64,000 nucleotides of DNA from an uncultured Peptococcaceae bacterium (GCA_947625705.1 CANQPG010000003.1:1-64000), one strand, 5' to 3'. Positions 7,802-16,364 are shown, numbered from the stretch's first letter. Notes: generated from the letters alone by a model not told the origin. Program-made: numbers and translations.

Positions 7802-9625
7802 TTATTTTTGGCCGCGCTTCAGCTGCTTCATGCGCTGGGCGTGGTCAAGCTCTTTCTTGCGGATACGGATATTCTGCGGCGTGACCTCCAGCAGATCGTC
7901 CTCCTGAATGAACTCCAGGCATTGCTCCAGGCTCATCTGTACGGGCGGGGAGAGGTGCAGCGCTTCGTCCGAGCCGGCGGCGCGGGTGTTGGTGGCCTGC
8001 TTCTTCTTGCAGACGTTCACCACCAGATCCTCCGCCTTGGGGGAGGCGCCCACCACCATGCCGCCGTATACCTGCACGCCGGGGCCGATGAACAGGGTGC
8101 CGCGCTCCTGCGCGTTAAACAGGCCGTAGGTGATAGACTCGCCGCGCTCAAACGCGATCAGGCAGCCGTTGGCGCGCTTGGTGATCTCGCCTTTTAAGGG
8201 GCCGTAGCCGGAGAAAATGTAATTCATAATGCCCTCGCCCTTGGTATCGGTCAAGAACTCGCCGCGATAGCCGAACAGCCCCCGCGTCGGTATGATATAC
8301 ACCAGCTTCATGCGGTTGCCGGCTTTTTCCATCGACTGCAATTCGGCTTTGCGGAGCCCCATTTTCTCCATGACCGGCCCCATGCTTTCCTCCGGCACGT
8401 CGATGGTCAGCTCCTCATAAGGCTCCTGCTTAACGCCGTCAATTTCGCGGATCAGCGCCCGGGGCGTGCTGACCTGGAACTCATAGCCCTCGCGGCGCAT
8501 GGTCTCGATCAGAATGGAGAGGTGCATTTCGCCGCGCCCCAAGACGAGAAACGAATCGCTGCTGTCGGTGTCCTGCACGCGCAGGGAAACGTCTTTCAGC
8601 GTCTCCTTGTACAAACGGTCGCGCAGCTGGCGCGAGGTGACGAATTTGCCCTCCTGGCCGGCAAACGGGCTGTCGTTGACGGAGAACGTCATCTCCACCG
8701 TCGGCTCGGATATTTTGACGAACGGTATCGGCTCCGGGTGGCCGGGCGCGCAGACGGTGTTGCCGATGGTGACGTTTTCAATGCCGGAAAAGGCAATGAT
8801 ATCGCCGACCTTGGCCGTTTCCACCGGGGTGCGCTTCAGACCGTCAAACTGGTAGATGGCCGTTACCTTGGCGCGCTGGTTGATGGCCGTGTCGTGGTAG
8901 TCGCAGAGGACGATCTCCTGGTTCTGCGTGATCTCGCCGCGCTCAATGCGGCCGACGGCAATACGGCCGACATAATCGTTATAGTCGATGGAGGAGACCA
9001 GCACCTGCAGGTCGCCCGCCTCGTCGCCGGTGGGGGCGGGGATATAATCCAAAATGGTGTCCAGCAGCGGCTGCATATTATCGGCGGGGTTGTGCCAATC
9101 CTTGCCCGCAATGCCTGTCCGCGCCGAGCAGAAGATGAACGGGCTGTCCATCTGCTCGTCGGAAGCGTCCAGCTCCATAAACAGCTCCAGCACCTCGTCC
9201 ACGATCTCGTCGGGGCGGGCGTCGGGGCGGTCGATCTTGTTGATGGCTACGATGACGCGCAGGTTCAGCTCCAGCGCCTTTTGCAGAACAAAGCGCGTCT
9301 GCGGCATGGGCCCTTCAAACGCGTCCACCAGCAGCAGCACGCCGTTGACCATTTTCAAAACGCGCTCCACCTCGCCGCCAAAATCGGCGTGGCCGGGGGT
9401 ATCCACAATATTGATCTTCACGCCCTTATAGGTGGCGCTGGTGTTTTTGGCCAAAATGGTGATACCGCGCTCGCGCTCCAGGTCGTTGCTGTCCATAACT
9501 CTGTCCTGCACCGTCTGGTTGGCGCGGAACGTGTCGCTCTGCTTCAAAAGCTGATCCACCAGCGTAGTCTTGCCGTGATCGACGTGGGCGATAATGGCGA
9601 TGTTGCGTAAATCCTCTCGCTGCAT
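7802..9625 (-). CDS. typA: Ribosome-associated GTPase TypA/BipA
   Basis: The 607-residue translational GTPase has G1 AHVDHGKTTLVDQ (near residue 14), switch I RERGITILAK, G3 DTPGHADFGG, G4 NKIDRPDA and G5 SARTGIAG, then the beta-barrel, EF-G-like domains III and V, and the C-terminal domain. Length and domain order are typical. TypA works on the 50S subunit in stress, cold and ribosome assembly. The start ATG follows TTTGGAGG by seven bases. It has its own promoter (9702-9673) and stands divergent from the phosphofructokinase gene; the SRP RNA promoter begins just past its stop. Confidence 0.97.
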   Translation of the reverse strand: MQREDLRNIAIIAHVDHGKTTLVDQLLKQSDTFRANQTVQDRVMDSNDLERERGITILAKNTSATYKGVKINIVDTPGHADFGGEVERVLKMVNGVLLLVDAFEGPMPQTRFVLQKALELNLRVIVAINKIDRPDARPDEIVDEVLELFMELDASDEQMDSPFIFCSARTGIAGKDWHNPADNMQPLLDTILDYIPAPTGDEAGDLQVLVSSIDYNDYVGRIAVGRIERGEITQNQEIVLCDYHDTAINQRAKVTAIYQFDGLKRTPVETAKVGDIIAFSGIENVTIGNTVCAPGHPEPIPFVKISEPTVEMTFSVNDSPFAGQEGKFVTSRQLRDRLYKETLKDVSLRVQDTDSSDSFLVLGRGEMHLSILIETMRREGYEFQVSTPRALIREIDGVKQEPYEELTIDVPEESMGPVMEKMGLRKAELQSMEKAGNRMKLVYIIPTRGLFGYRGEFLTDTKGEGIMNYIFSGYGPLKGEITKRANGCLIAFERGESITYGLFNAQERGTLFIGPGVQVYGGMVVGASPKAEDLVVNVCKKKQATNTRAAGSDEALHLSPPVQMSLEQCLEFIQEDDLLEVTPQNIRIRKKELDHAQRMKQLKRGQK

Positions 9626-9672
9626 AAAATTTCCTCCAAAGCTTGCAAATATGTCAAATCTTCAACTTTTCT

Positions 9673-9702
9673 ATTATAAATTATCCGGGCGGCAGATGTA
9701 AA
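9673..9702 (-). promoter_or_regulatory. Promoter of typA
   Basis: TTTACA (9702-9697), 18-bp spacer, TATAAT (9678-9673) on the minus strand. Confidence 0.65.
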
Positions 9703-9747
9703 GAGTTTTGGCGCAAAAAGTTGTGAAAAATAGCGCCGGGGCAAGTC

Positions 9748-9776
9748 TATACAAGCGCGGCAAATTTTGGTATAAT
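9748..9776 (+). promoter_or_regulatory. Promoter of the phosphofructokinase operon
   Basis: TATACA, 17-bp spacer, TATAAT (9771-9776) with an extended TGG in front of the -10. Confidence 0.6.
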
Positions 9777-9830
9777 AAACTTATGAGTAAAAATACGCCA
9801 CAAAAATCTGAATGAGAAAGGGTGTTTTAT

Positions 9831-11099
9831 ATGCTGAAAGGCAACGCGCTGATCGCGCAGTCCGGCGGGCCGACCGCCGTTATCAACAGCAGCGTCTGCG
9901 GGGCGGTGCAGACATGGCTCGCACTTTCCGAGCAGCCCGGCAAAATCTACGCCGCGGTTTCCGGTATCAAGGGCTTTCTGGAAGAGGATATTATCGATTT
10001 GGCCGCCCAGGATCCGGCGGTCATCGACGCTTTAAAATGGACGCCGGGCGCGGGGCTGTTCTCCTGCCGCTATAAGGTGAGCGAGGCGGAATACCCCCGG
10101 CTGGTGGAAATCTGCCGAAAGTATGATATCCGCTACTTCTTCTATAACGGCGGCAACGATTCGATGGATACCTGCAACAAAATGAGCATCGCCGCCGCAA
10201 AGCTGGGCTATGAAATGCGCGTGATCGGCATACCCAAAACGGTGGATAACGACCTGCCGATCACCGACCACTGTCCCGGCTATGCCAGCGCCGCCAAGTA
10301 TCTGGCCGCGACGGTGATGGAATGCGGCATTGACCTGGCCAGCGTGGCGACGAAGAACAAGGTCTGCATTATCGAGGCGATGGGGCGGAACGCCGGCTGG
10401 CTGACTGCCGCTGCCGCGCTGGCAAAGCGCTATGAGGTGGCGGCTGACGGCACGGTAAGCCTGCCCGCCGAAACCTGCGACGACGCGCCGCATTTGGTAT
10501 ATCTGCCGGAGGTGCCGTTTGACACCGAGCAGTTTTTGGCGGACGTTAAGAGCGTTTATGACCGCCTGGGGCATTGCTTTGTGGTGGCCAGCGAGGGCAT
10601 TATGGATAAGGACGGCAACTACATCGCGGCGGACGGCAAGGTTGACGCGTTTGGCCACGTGCAGCTTTCCGGTGCGGGCGAAACGCTGAAAAATCTGGTG
10701 GAGGAGCGCCTGGGCTTAAAAGCCCGCTGCAACACCCTCGGCACGGCGCAGCGCAGCGCCGCGCATTTTGCAAGCCTTACGGACGCGGACGAAGCCTACG
10801 CCACCGGCAAACGCGCGGTGGAGCTGGCGCTGGCCGGCAAAACCGGCGTAATGGTGACGCTGGATCGCCAGCCGGGCGAGCCGTATGTCTGCACGCTGGG
10901 CGAAGCGCCGCTCGCCAACGTGGCGAATGTGGAGAAGAAAGTGCCGCGCGAATGGATCAACGCGGCGGGCAATTTTGTTACCGAGGATTTTATCCGTTAT
11001 GCCCAGCCGCTGATCGAGGGAACCCTCCCCGTGCCGACGCAGAACGGTCTGCCCTGCTATACGAAAATTGACGCCAGCCTGGGGCGCGTCAAAAAATAA
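9831..11099 (+). CDS. pfp: 6-phosphofructokinase, probably pyrophosphate-dependent
   Basis: 422 residues, longer than the roughly 320 of bacterial ATP-PFK. The family motifs are AQSGGPTAVIN at the N terminus, YNGGNDSMDT at about residue 100, PKTVDNDLP and MGRNAGWL. In ATP enzymes the second motif is GGDGS and the third PGT; the Asp after GGN and the Lys in PKT are the changes known to favour PPi as phosphoryl donor. The reaction would be PPi plus fructose 6-phosphate to fructose 1,6-bisphosphate, reversible in glycolysis and gluconeogenesis. The Asn in GGNDS, where Asp is usual, is a small oddity. ATG 9831 follows AGAAAGGG by eight bases. The cyclophilin gene follows after 20 bp. Confidence 0.88.
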   Translation: MLKGNALIAQSGGPTAVINSSVCGAVQTWLALSEQPGKIYAAVSGIKGFLEEDIIDLAAQDPAVIDALKWTPGAGLFSCRYKVSEAEYPRLVEICRKYDIRYFFYNGGNDSMDTCNKMSIAAAKLGYEMRVIGIPKTVDNDLPITDHCPGYASAAKYLAATVMECGIDLASVATKNKVCIIEAMGRNAGWLTAAAALAKRYEVAADGTVSLPAETCDDAPHLVYLPEVPFDTEQFLADVKSVYDRLGHCFVVASEGIMDKDGNYIAADGKVDAFGHVQLSGAGETLKNLVEERLGLKARCNTLGTAQRSAAHFASLTDADEAYATGKRAVELALAGKTGVMVTLDRQPGEPYVCTLGEAPLANVANVEKKVPREWINAAGNFVTEDFIRYAQPLIEGTLPVPTQNGLPCYTKIDASLGRVKK

Positions 11100-11119
11100 T
11101 TATATAAGGAGAAAAGAAG

Positions 11120-11647
11120 ATGACTGAGAAGAAAAATCCGCTGGTGACGATCGAGATGGCCGACGGCGCCAAAATTCTGGTGGAGCTGCTGCCGGAATAC
11201 GCGCCGAACACCGTGAACAATTTTATCAGCCTGGTGCAAAAGGGCTTTTACGACGGCTTGACTTTTCACCGCGTGATCCCCGGCTTTATGATCCAGGGCG
11301 GCGACCCGAAAGGTATCGGCGTCGGCGGCCCCGGCTATGCGATCCGCGGCGAGTTTGAGCAGAACGGTTTTAAAAATGACCTGCACCATGCCGAGGGCGT
11401 CATTTCGATGGCGCGGGCAATGCCGCCCAATTCGGCGGGCAGCCAGTTCTTCATCTGCGTGGCCGACTGCGGCTTTTTGGATAAGCAGTACGCCGCGTTT
11501 GGCCGGGTGATCGAGGGGCAGGAGCACTGCACCGCCATTGCCGAGGTGGAGCGCGACCGCAACGATAAACCGCTTTCCCCTGTGGTGATGAAGCAAGTGA
11601 CCGTGGAGCTTTTCGGGGTGGATTATCCCGAGCCGGAAAAATTCTGA
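11120..11647 (+). CDS. Cyclophilin-type peptidyl-prolyl cis-trans isomerase
   Basis: 175 residues, the size of a single cyclophilin domain, without a signal peptide, so cytoplasmic. Active-site motifs are TFHRVIPGFMIQGGDP (catalytic Arg), NSAGSQFFI and the AAFGRVIEG segment. It catalyses isomerisation of Xaa-Pro bonds in folding proteins. AAGGAG lies nine bases upstream of the ATG. It is the last gene of the pfp transcript and is followed 8 bp later by a strong terminator. Confidence 0.95.
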   Translation: MTEKKNPLVTIEMADGAKILVELLPEYAPNTVNNFISLVQKGFYDGLTFHRVIPGFMIQGGDPKGIGVGGPGYAIRGEFEQNGFKNDLHHAEGVISMARAMPPNSAGSQFFICVADCGFLDKQYAAFGRVIEGQEHCTAIAEVERDRNDKPLSPVVMKQVTVELFGVDYPEPEKF

Positions 11648-11655
11648 GTTTGCTG

Positions 11656-11683
11656 CCCCCGCCCAACGGCGGGGGTATTTTTT
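11656..11683 (+). terminator. Intrinsic terminator of the pfp-cyclophilin unit
   Basis: CCCCCGCC, a four-base loop, GGCGGGGG, then TATTTTTT. Confidence 0.9.
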
Positions 11684-11685
11684 GG

Positions 11686-11691
11686 TATAAT
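11686..11691 (+). promoter_or_regulatory. Candidate extended -10 promoter of the dipeptidase gene
   Basis: TTTTGGTATAAT, the same word as in the pfp promoter, directly after the terminator. No clear -35 is seen. Confidence 0.45.
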
Positions 11692-11745
11692 TCCGCCCGC
11701 CCCGGCATACATTAAGCCGTTAACAAAGTTTATGGGGGCGGCGAG

Positions 11746-12738
11746 ATGGCGCAGGATAATATTACGGATAATATAATAGAAGAAAAATTTCGGCTGGCCG
11801 ACGCGCACTGCGACACGGCGACGGTGCTTACGCCCTGGCGGCTGGCGTTTGGGGGACGCGAAAGCCAGCTGGACTTGGCGCGTTTGATCGGGCGGAGCAA
11901 GCTGCAGTTTATGGCCTGCTGGCTCTCCGGCGGCGCGGATCTGACACCCGATGAGGCTATGCGCAGGCTTAGACAGCATTTGCTTGACCTGCGTTATGCG
12001 GCGGCCTTATCCGGTGAAGCCGAGCTTTTGGGCGATTTGAGCGCGGCGGGGGAGAGCGGCAAAGTGCAGCTGCTGCCCGCGCTGGAGGGGTTGGACTATC
12101 TGGGCGGCGACTGGCGGCGGGTGGATAAGCTGTACGAATGGGGCTTCCGCAGCTTCCGCAGCTTCGGCCTTTTTTGGAACCACGACAGCTTTTTGGGCTG
12201 CGGCGCGGCGGCCAACCAAACCCCGGCAAAAGACCACGGATTGACTGCGGCGGGGCGGGAGCTGGTGCTGCATTTGGCGCTGGAGGAACGGCTGGTCGAT
12301 TTGGCGCACGCTTCGGAGCAGAGCTTTTGGCAGGCGGCGGAGCTGCTGCAAAGCAAAAGCCGCCCGCTGTTCGTCAGCCACGCCTGCTGCCGGGCGCTTT
12401 GCGGGCATTGGCGCAACCTGACCGATGAGCAGCTTCGGGCGGTGGGCGAGAGCGGCGGCATGGTGGGTATCGCGCTGGTGCCGCAGTTTTTGCAGGCAAG
12501 CGGGGCGGCCGATATCTCCGACTGGGCGCGGCACGCGGCGCACGCGGCGAAGCTTGCGGGCGCGGAGCATGTCTGCCTGGGCAGCGATTTTGACGGTGTG
12601 GATCGGCTGCCTGCCGGTATCGGCGGCGTGGAGGACGCCGGGGTGCTGTATCGGGCGCTGCTTTCGGCGGGTTTTGACGCGGCGGGAGCGCGCGGCGTGA
12701 TGGGCGAAAACCTGCTGCGGTTTTTGCGGCGGTATTAG
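11746..12738 (+). CDS. Membrane (renal) dipeptidase family metallopeptidase, M19
   Basis: 330 residues, normal for the family. Metal-site signatures are visible in order: LADAHCDTA (His and Asp), LPALEGLDYL (bridging Glu), VDLAHAS, LFVSHACCRALC (His) and LGSDFDGVDRLP near the C terminus, ending in GENLLRFL. The enzyme hydrolyses dipeptides, including D-amino-acid dipeptides, with two zinc ions. It has no signal peptide or membrane segment here, so it is probably cytoplasmic. GGCGAG lies directly before the ATG. It appears to be a single-gene unit. Confidence 0.92.
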   Translation: MAQDNITDNIIEEKFRLADAHCDTATVLTPWRLAFGGRESQLDLARLIGRSKLQFMACWLSGGADLTPDEAMRRLRQHLLDLRYAAALSGEAELLGDLSAAGESGKVQLLPALEGLDYLGGDWRRVDKLYEWGFRSFRSFGLFWNHDSFLGCGAAANQTPAKDHGLTAAGRELVLHLALEERLVDLAHASEQSFWQAAELLQSKSRPLFVSHACCRALCGHWRNLTDEQLRAVGESGGMVGIALVPQFLQASGAADISDWARHAAHAAKLAGAEHVCLGSDFDGVDRLPAGIGGVEDAGVLYRALLSAGFDAAGARGVMGENLLRFLRRY

Positions 12739-12759
12739 GAAAATATTAACGCGTGGGGC

Positions 12760-12788
12760 TTGACACGGCCGGGCGTTTGTGTTACTAT
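12760..12788 (+). promoter_or_regulatory. Promoter of the infC-rpmI-rplT operon
   Basis: TTGACA (12760-12765), 17-bp spacer, TACTAT (12783-12788). An overlapping TATAAT at 12786-12791 would need a 20-bp spacer. Confidence 0.7.
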
Positions 12789-12794
12789 AATATA

Positions 12795-13012
12795 GCGTTT
12801 GCGGCGGTTATGCCGCAGACGGAACAACTAAAGCAGAAGTTTCGCTTCTCACCTGGCCGGCCAAAGGCTGGCGGGTAAATCCGTCAAATCAAGGCGCAGG
12901 CCGGCTTATCGCAAGCGGCCGGCGGGCTTGATTGGAATGTGAGGAGTGGGATTTCTTCCCACTTTTTTTATGCCCGGAGACGGGCGCGGTCAAACGATGG
13001 AGGTGAAAGGTT
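12795..13012 (+). promoter_or_regulatory. Structured leader of the infC operon, probable L20-type autoregulatory leader
   Basis: About 220 nt of transcribed, pairing-rich sequence between promoter and infC, including GAAGTTTCGCTTC, a GGCCGGC / GCCGGCC-type helix and CAAGCCCG-like pairing, ending in an intrinsic terminator. Firmicute infC-rpmI-rplT operons are known to be controlled by L20 binding to such a leader. The assignment rests on position and layout; I cannot verify the L20-binding fold. Confidence 0.6.
12944..12969 (+). terminator. Attenuator terminator in the infC leader
   Basis: AGTGGG, seven-base loop, CCCACT, then seven T, 44 bp before the infC start. Confidence 0.8.
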
Positions 13013-13522
13013 ATTTTTAAGGAGTTGCGAATCAACGAGGAGATCAGAGCGGCAGAAGTTCGTTTGGTTTCCAACGATAACGACGAGCAGTTGGGTATCG
13101 TGGCCACCAAGGACGCATTAAGAACGGCGCACGAGCGGGAGCTGGATCTGGTGGAAATTGCGCCGAATGCCAAACCCCCGGTGTGCAAGCTGATGGATTA
13201 CGGCAAGTATCGCTTTGAACAGCTGAAACGCGAGAAAGAAGCCAAGAAAAACCAGCGCACGATCAGCCTGAAAGAAGTGAAGCTGCGTATCAACATCGAA
13301 GCGCACGACTTTGAGGTCAAGGCCAAAAACGCCGAGAAGTTTCTGGCCGGGCGTGACAAGGTCAAGGTCACTATCATGTTCCGTGGGCGCGAGATCACTC
13401 ACCCGGAGCTTGGTATTGAGGTCTGCCAGAAGATGGCGGAACGCTTGGCCGACGTTGCCACGGTGGAAAAGCCCGCCAAGGTTGAAGGTCGCAATATGAC
13501 AATGATTTTGGCACCGAAATAA
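13013..13522 (+). CDS. infC: Translation initiation factor IF-3, probable AUU start
   Basis: 169 residues with the two IF-3 domains: RINEEIRAAEVRLV at the N terminus and the C-terminal HDFEVKAKNAEKF and FRGREITHPELG segments. IF-3 binds the 30S subunit and checks the start codon. The frame has no ATG near the start. ATT at 13013 lies six bases after a full GGAGGTGA and gives I-FKELRINEEIR, which aligns with other IF-3 N termini. The TTG at 13025 is nearly in contact with AAGGAG and is a poorer choice. AUU starts are the classic basis of infC self-control, because IF-3 rejects them. rpmI follows after 40 bp. Confidence 0.93.
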   Translation: MFKELRINEEIRAAEVRLVSNDNDEQLGIVATKDALRTAHERELDLVEIAPNAKPPVCKLMDYGKYRFEQLKREKEAKKNQRTISLKEVKLRINIEAHDFEVKAKNAEKFLAGRDKVKVTIMFRGREITHPELGIEVCQKMAERLADVATVEKPAKVEGRNMTMILAPK

Positions 13523-13562
13523 GTTTTGACACAAAAATATTTGCTTTAACAGGAGGAACATT

Positions 13563-13760
13563 ATGCCTAAGATGAAAACGCGCCGTGCTGCGGCCAAGAG
13601 ATTCAGCGCCACCGGCAGCGGCAAACTCAAGAGAAACCACGCTTACACCAGCCATATTCTGGAGACGAAAAGCCCCAAGAGAAAGCGCAACCTGCGTAAA
13701 TCCGCGGTGGCCACTTCCGCCGACGTTAAGCGTTTGAAGGATTGCCTGCCTTATCTTTAA
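13563..13760 (+). CDS. rpmI: 50S ribosomal protein L35
   Basis: 65 residues, very basic, with the family N terminus [13 protein letters not shown] and the TGSGKLKR and [16 protein letters not shown] segments. It is a component of the large subunit. AGGAGG is well placed before the ATG. It sits in the conserved infC-rpmI-rplT order. Confidence 0.98.
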   Translation: MPKMKTRRAAAKRFSATGSGKLKRNHAYTSHILETKSPKRKRNLRKSAVATSADVKRLKDCLPYL

Positions 13761-13803
13761 TAAGCGCGGCTTTGCAAATTGAAATTTCAGGAGGATTATA
13801 TAA

Positions 13804-14160
13804 ATGACCAGAGTTAAAAAAGGCTTTACGAAGCATCAACGTCATAAGAAGATTTTGAAGTTTGCCAAGGGCTATCGCGCTTCCAATTCCAAGCTGTTCC
13901 GCGTAGCCAATCAGCAGGTCATCAAGGCGATGAACGACAGCTTTGCCCACCGCCGCAAGAAGAAGGGCGATTTCCGCAAGCTGTGGATCACCCGTATCAA
14001 CGCCGCCGCGCGTATGAACGGCCTTTCTTACAGCCGCATGATGAACGGCCTGAAAAATGCCGGTATCACCATCAACCGCAAGGTGCTGGCCGACCTGGCC
14101 GTAAACGACGCCGCGGGATTTGCCGCCGTCGCCGAACAGGCCAAGGCAGCCCTGAGATAA
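13804..14160 (+). CDS. rplT: 50S ribosomal protein L20
   Basis: 118 residues with the basic N-terminal tail ([18 protein letters not shown]) and the globular C-terminal part ([26 protein letters not shown]). L20 is an early-assembly protein bound to 23S rRNA and in Firmicutes also the repressor of its own operon through the leader. AGGAGG precedes the ATG by nine bases. The methyltransferase gene starts 20 bp later and may be co-transcribed. Confidence 0.98.
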   Translation: MTRVKKGFTKHQRHKKILKFAKGYRASNSKLFRVANQQVIKAMNDSFAHRRKKKGDFRKLWITRINAAARMNGLSYSRMMNGLKNAGITINRKVLADLAVNDAAGFAAVAEQAKAALR

Positions 14161-14179
14161 AAACTGTAACTGTGTATCT

Positions 14180-14992
14180 ATGGCAGAACCGATGACAAAC
14201 GCCGTCATAACCTCCCGGGATAACCGTTACGTGAAGCTGGCGCGCGCCCTTGCCGCCAAAAAGCAGCGGGAGGCCGCGGGGCTATTTCTCTCGGAGGGGC
14301 TGAACAACGTGCGCGAGGCTTTGCAGTCCGCGCTTACGCCCGCTTTTCTGCTCTATGACGCGGAGCGGGCGGACGAGCCCCGTATCGCCGAGCTTTTGCG
14401 GCTGGCCGGTGCCAAGAACTGCCCGACCTATGCCGTGGCGGGGGCGGCGCTGCAAAGCGTCTCCCCGGCGGAGACTTCGCAGGGCTTGCTGCTGGCGGTA
14501 AATCTCCCGCAAACTTCCCTCGAGGATTTCGCCGAACAGGCGGCGGGCAGAAGCATTGCCCTGCTGGACGGCCTGCAAGACCCCGGCAATGTGGGGACGA
14601 TACTGCGCACCGCCTGGGCGGCGGGGCTTGGTGGCGTGCTGTTGGCCAACGGCTGCGCCGACCCCTTTGCGCCGAAAGTGGTGCGGGCGGCAATGGGCGC
14701 GGTCTATCATCTTCCGGTGCTGGCCTGCGGGAACGAACAGGCGGAGGAGCTGCTCCAAAAGCTTGGCCTGCCGCTTTGGGCGGCGGACGCGGGCGGCGAG
14801 GACTTCCGCCGGGTGAGCGCGGCTGGCTCGGTCTGCTGGCTGCTGGGGCGGGAAGCCACCGGCCCTTCGGCCTTTTGGCGGGGGCGGGCGGCCAAAACCG
14901 TCGCCATACCAATGCAGCCGGGGGTGGATTCGCTGAACGTGGCGGTGGCGGCCGGCATTTTGTTTTTTGCCGGCGTGGAGGAGCGACGCTGA
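14180..14992 (+). CDS. SPOUT-family RNA 2'-O-methyltransferase (TrmH/SpoU type)
   Basis: 270 residues: an N-terminal substrate-binding region (ITSRDNRYVKLARAL, LFLSEGLNNVREAL) and the SPOUT knot with motif 1 LLDGLQDPGNVGTILRTA, motif 2 FAPKVVRAAMGAVYHLPV and motif 3 IPMQPGVDSLNVAVAAGIL. It should transfer a methyl group from SAM to a ribose 2'-OH in 23S rRNA or tRNA; the exact target is not clear from sequence. Association with rplT-pheST is common in Firmicutes. No good ribosome-binding site is seen before ATG 14180; ATG 14192 is an alternative, and coupling to rplT is possible. Confidence 0.92.
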   Translation: MAEPMTNAVITSRDNRYVKLARALAAKKQREAAGLFLSEGLNNVREALQSALTPAFLLYDAERADEPRIAELLRLAGAKNCPTYAVAGAALQSVSPAETSQGLLLAVNLPQTSLEDFAEQAAGRSIALLDGLQDPGNVGTILRTAWAAGLGGVLLANGCADPFAPKVVRAAMGAVYHLPVLACGNEQAEELLQKLGLPLWAADAGGEDFRRVSAAGSVCWLLGREATGPSAFWRGRAAKTVAIPMQPGVDSLNVAVAAGILFFAGVEERR

Positions 14993-15141
14993 ACCTCGAC
15001 ATATTAAGACAAAACTACCAATCTTTTACCCTTGCCGCGGGGCTTTGCCTCGTGTTATACTAAACCCAGCGAGGGAGTTTCCCGGGCGCTTTTTGAATAA
15101 AACGACGCGCCCCGCCGGGGCGAGGGAAAGAGGGGATTGCA

Positions 15142-15249
15142 ATGCTTTTGCCGGAGGCGTTATCCGCCGAAGCGATTTGGCGTTTGTTTGAGGAGACCGG
15201 CTCGCCGTCGGCCTATGTGTGCTATTGCAGCGTCTGCCAAAAGCAATAA
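15142..15249 (+). CDS. yqzL: YqzL-like mini-protein
   Basis: A 35-codon frame that starts six bases after AGAGGGGA. The pattern W-x2-F-x2-TG-x5-Y-x2-Y (IWRLFEETGSPSAYVCYC) is that of the small Firmicute YqzL family, usually about 45 residues and of unknown function. In Bacillus it sits next to recO; here it stands alone between the methyltransferase and pheS. Three Cys near the end (CYCSVC) are unusual. It has a possible promoter (TGTTATACT at about 15052-15060) and a terminator after it, which supports a real gene. Confidence 0.55.
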   Translation: MLLPEALSAEAIWRLFEETGSPSAYVCYCSVCQKQ

Positions 15250-15269
15250 CAGCCCGAATTTTGATACAC

Positions 15270-15319
15270 AAGCATTTTTATCCCAAGCGAACAGGCTGCT
15301 TTGGGGTGAAAATGCTTTT
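15270..15319 (+). terminator. Terminator between the YqzL-like gene and pheS
   Basis: AAGCATTTT / AAAATGCTT stem with an inner CCCAAG / CTTTGGGG part, followed by TTTT, 23 bp before pheS. It may instead act as an attenuator for pheST. No T-box sequence was found in front of it. Confidence 0.65.
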
Positions 15320-15341
15320 CTATTATTTATGAGGTGCAATT

Positions 15342-16364
15342 ATGTTAGAAAAAATCAAGGAAATTCGCGAGGCGATGGAGCAGGAGCTGCGGGAAGCGGC
15401 CTCCGGCGACCAGCTGCGCGAACTCAAGGTGAAATATCTCGGCAAAAAGGGTTCCATTTCCGAGCTTTCCAAGGGCATGGGCAAACTGCTGCCGGAGGAA
15501 CGCCCCAAGGCCGGCCAGCTGGTGAACGAGCTGCGCGTGAAGCTGGAGGAAAGTTTGGCGGCCAAGCAGCAGGAGCTGGCCGACAAGGCGATGGAACTCA
15601 AAATGGCGCAGGAAAAGCTGGACGTGACGCTTCCCGGCAGCGCCGTGAAACTCGGCAGCCGCCACCCGTTAACGCTGGTGACCGACGAGTTGAAGGAGAT
15701 CTTCCTCGGCATGGGTTATACCGTGGAGGAGGGGCCGCAGGTGGAGCTGGACTATTACAACTTTGAACGCATGAACCTGCCCGCCGACCACCCGGCGCGC
15801 GATATGCAGGATTCGTTCTATATCGACGCCAAACGGCTGCTGCGTACCCATACCTCGCCGGTGCAGGCGCGCGCGATGGACAGGCTCTGCCCGCAGGCGC
15901 CGGTGAAAGTCGTCTCGCCCGGCGCGGTATACCGCCGCGACGATGACGCGACCCATTCCCCGATGTTCCACCAGATGGAGGGCTTGGTGGTGGACGAGGG
16001 CATTTCGCTGGCCGACCTGAAAGGCACACTTTTGAACTTTGTGCGCCAGATGTTCGGCGAGGAGCGCGAAATTCGCCTGCGCCCCAGCTTCTTCCCGTTC
16101 ACTGAGCCGAGCGTTGAGGTGGATATCTCCTGCATGCTCTGCGGCGGCAAGGGCTGCCGCACCTGCAAGGATACCGGCTGGATCGAGATATTGGGCGCGG
16201 GCATGGTTCACCCCAACGTGCTGAAAATGTCCGGCTATGACCCCGAGCGTTACACCGGCTTTGCGTTTGGCTGCGGCATTGAACGCATTGCCATGCTGAA
16301 ATACGGCATTGACGATCTGCGGGTGATGTTTGAAAACGACGTGCGCTTTTTGCAGAAGTTTTAA
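15342..16364 (+). CDS. pheS: Phenylalanyl-tRNA synthetase alpha subunit
   Basis: 340 residues: an N-terminal coiled-coil tRNA-binding part (residues 1-90), then the class II catalytic core with [27 protein letters not shown] (motif 2 region), [17 protein letters not shown] and motif 3 [14 protein letters not shown]. It forms an (alpha-beta)2 complex with PheT and charges tRNA-Phe. A short Cys cluster ([12 protein letters not shown]) is present, as in many Firmicute PheS. GAGGTG precedes the ATG; pheT follows after 23 bp. Confidence 0.98.
   Translation: MLEKIKEIREAMEQELREAASGDQLRELKVKYLGKKGSISELSKGMGKLLPEERPKAGQLVNELRVKLEESLAAKQQELADKAMELKMAQEKLDVTLPGSAVKLGSRHPLTLVTDELKEIFLGMGYTVEEGPQVELDYYNFERMNLPADHPARDMQDSFYIDAKRLLRTHTSPVQARAMDRLCPQAPVKVVSPGAVYRRDDDATHSPMFHQMEGLVVDEGISLADLKGTLLNFVRQMFGEEREIRLRPSFFPFTEPSVEVDISCMLCGGKGCRTCKDTGWIEILGAGMVHPNVLKMSGYDPERYTGFAFGCGIERIAMLKYGIDDLRVMFENDVRFLQKF

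Noticed and set aside
7590-7907. Plus-strand frame across the SRP RNA gene
   Set aside because: The region carries the SRP RNA domain IV hallmark, its promoter and terminator on the minus strand.
8522-9610. 362-codon plus-strand frame opposite typA
   Set aside because: typA shows every GTPase motif across this stretch; the plus frame has no family pattern and no ribosome-binding site.
15060-15341. T-box leader in front of pheST
   Set aside because: No T-box sequence or specifier-like stem was found; only a simple terminator hairpin lies there.
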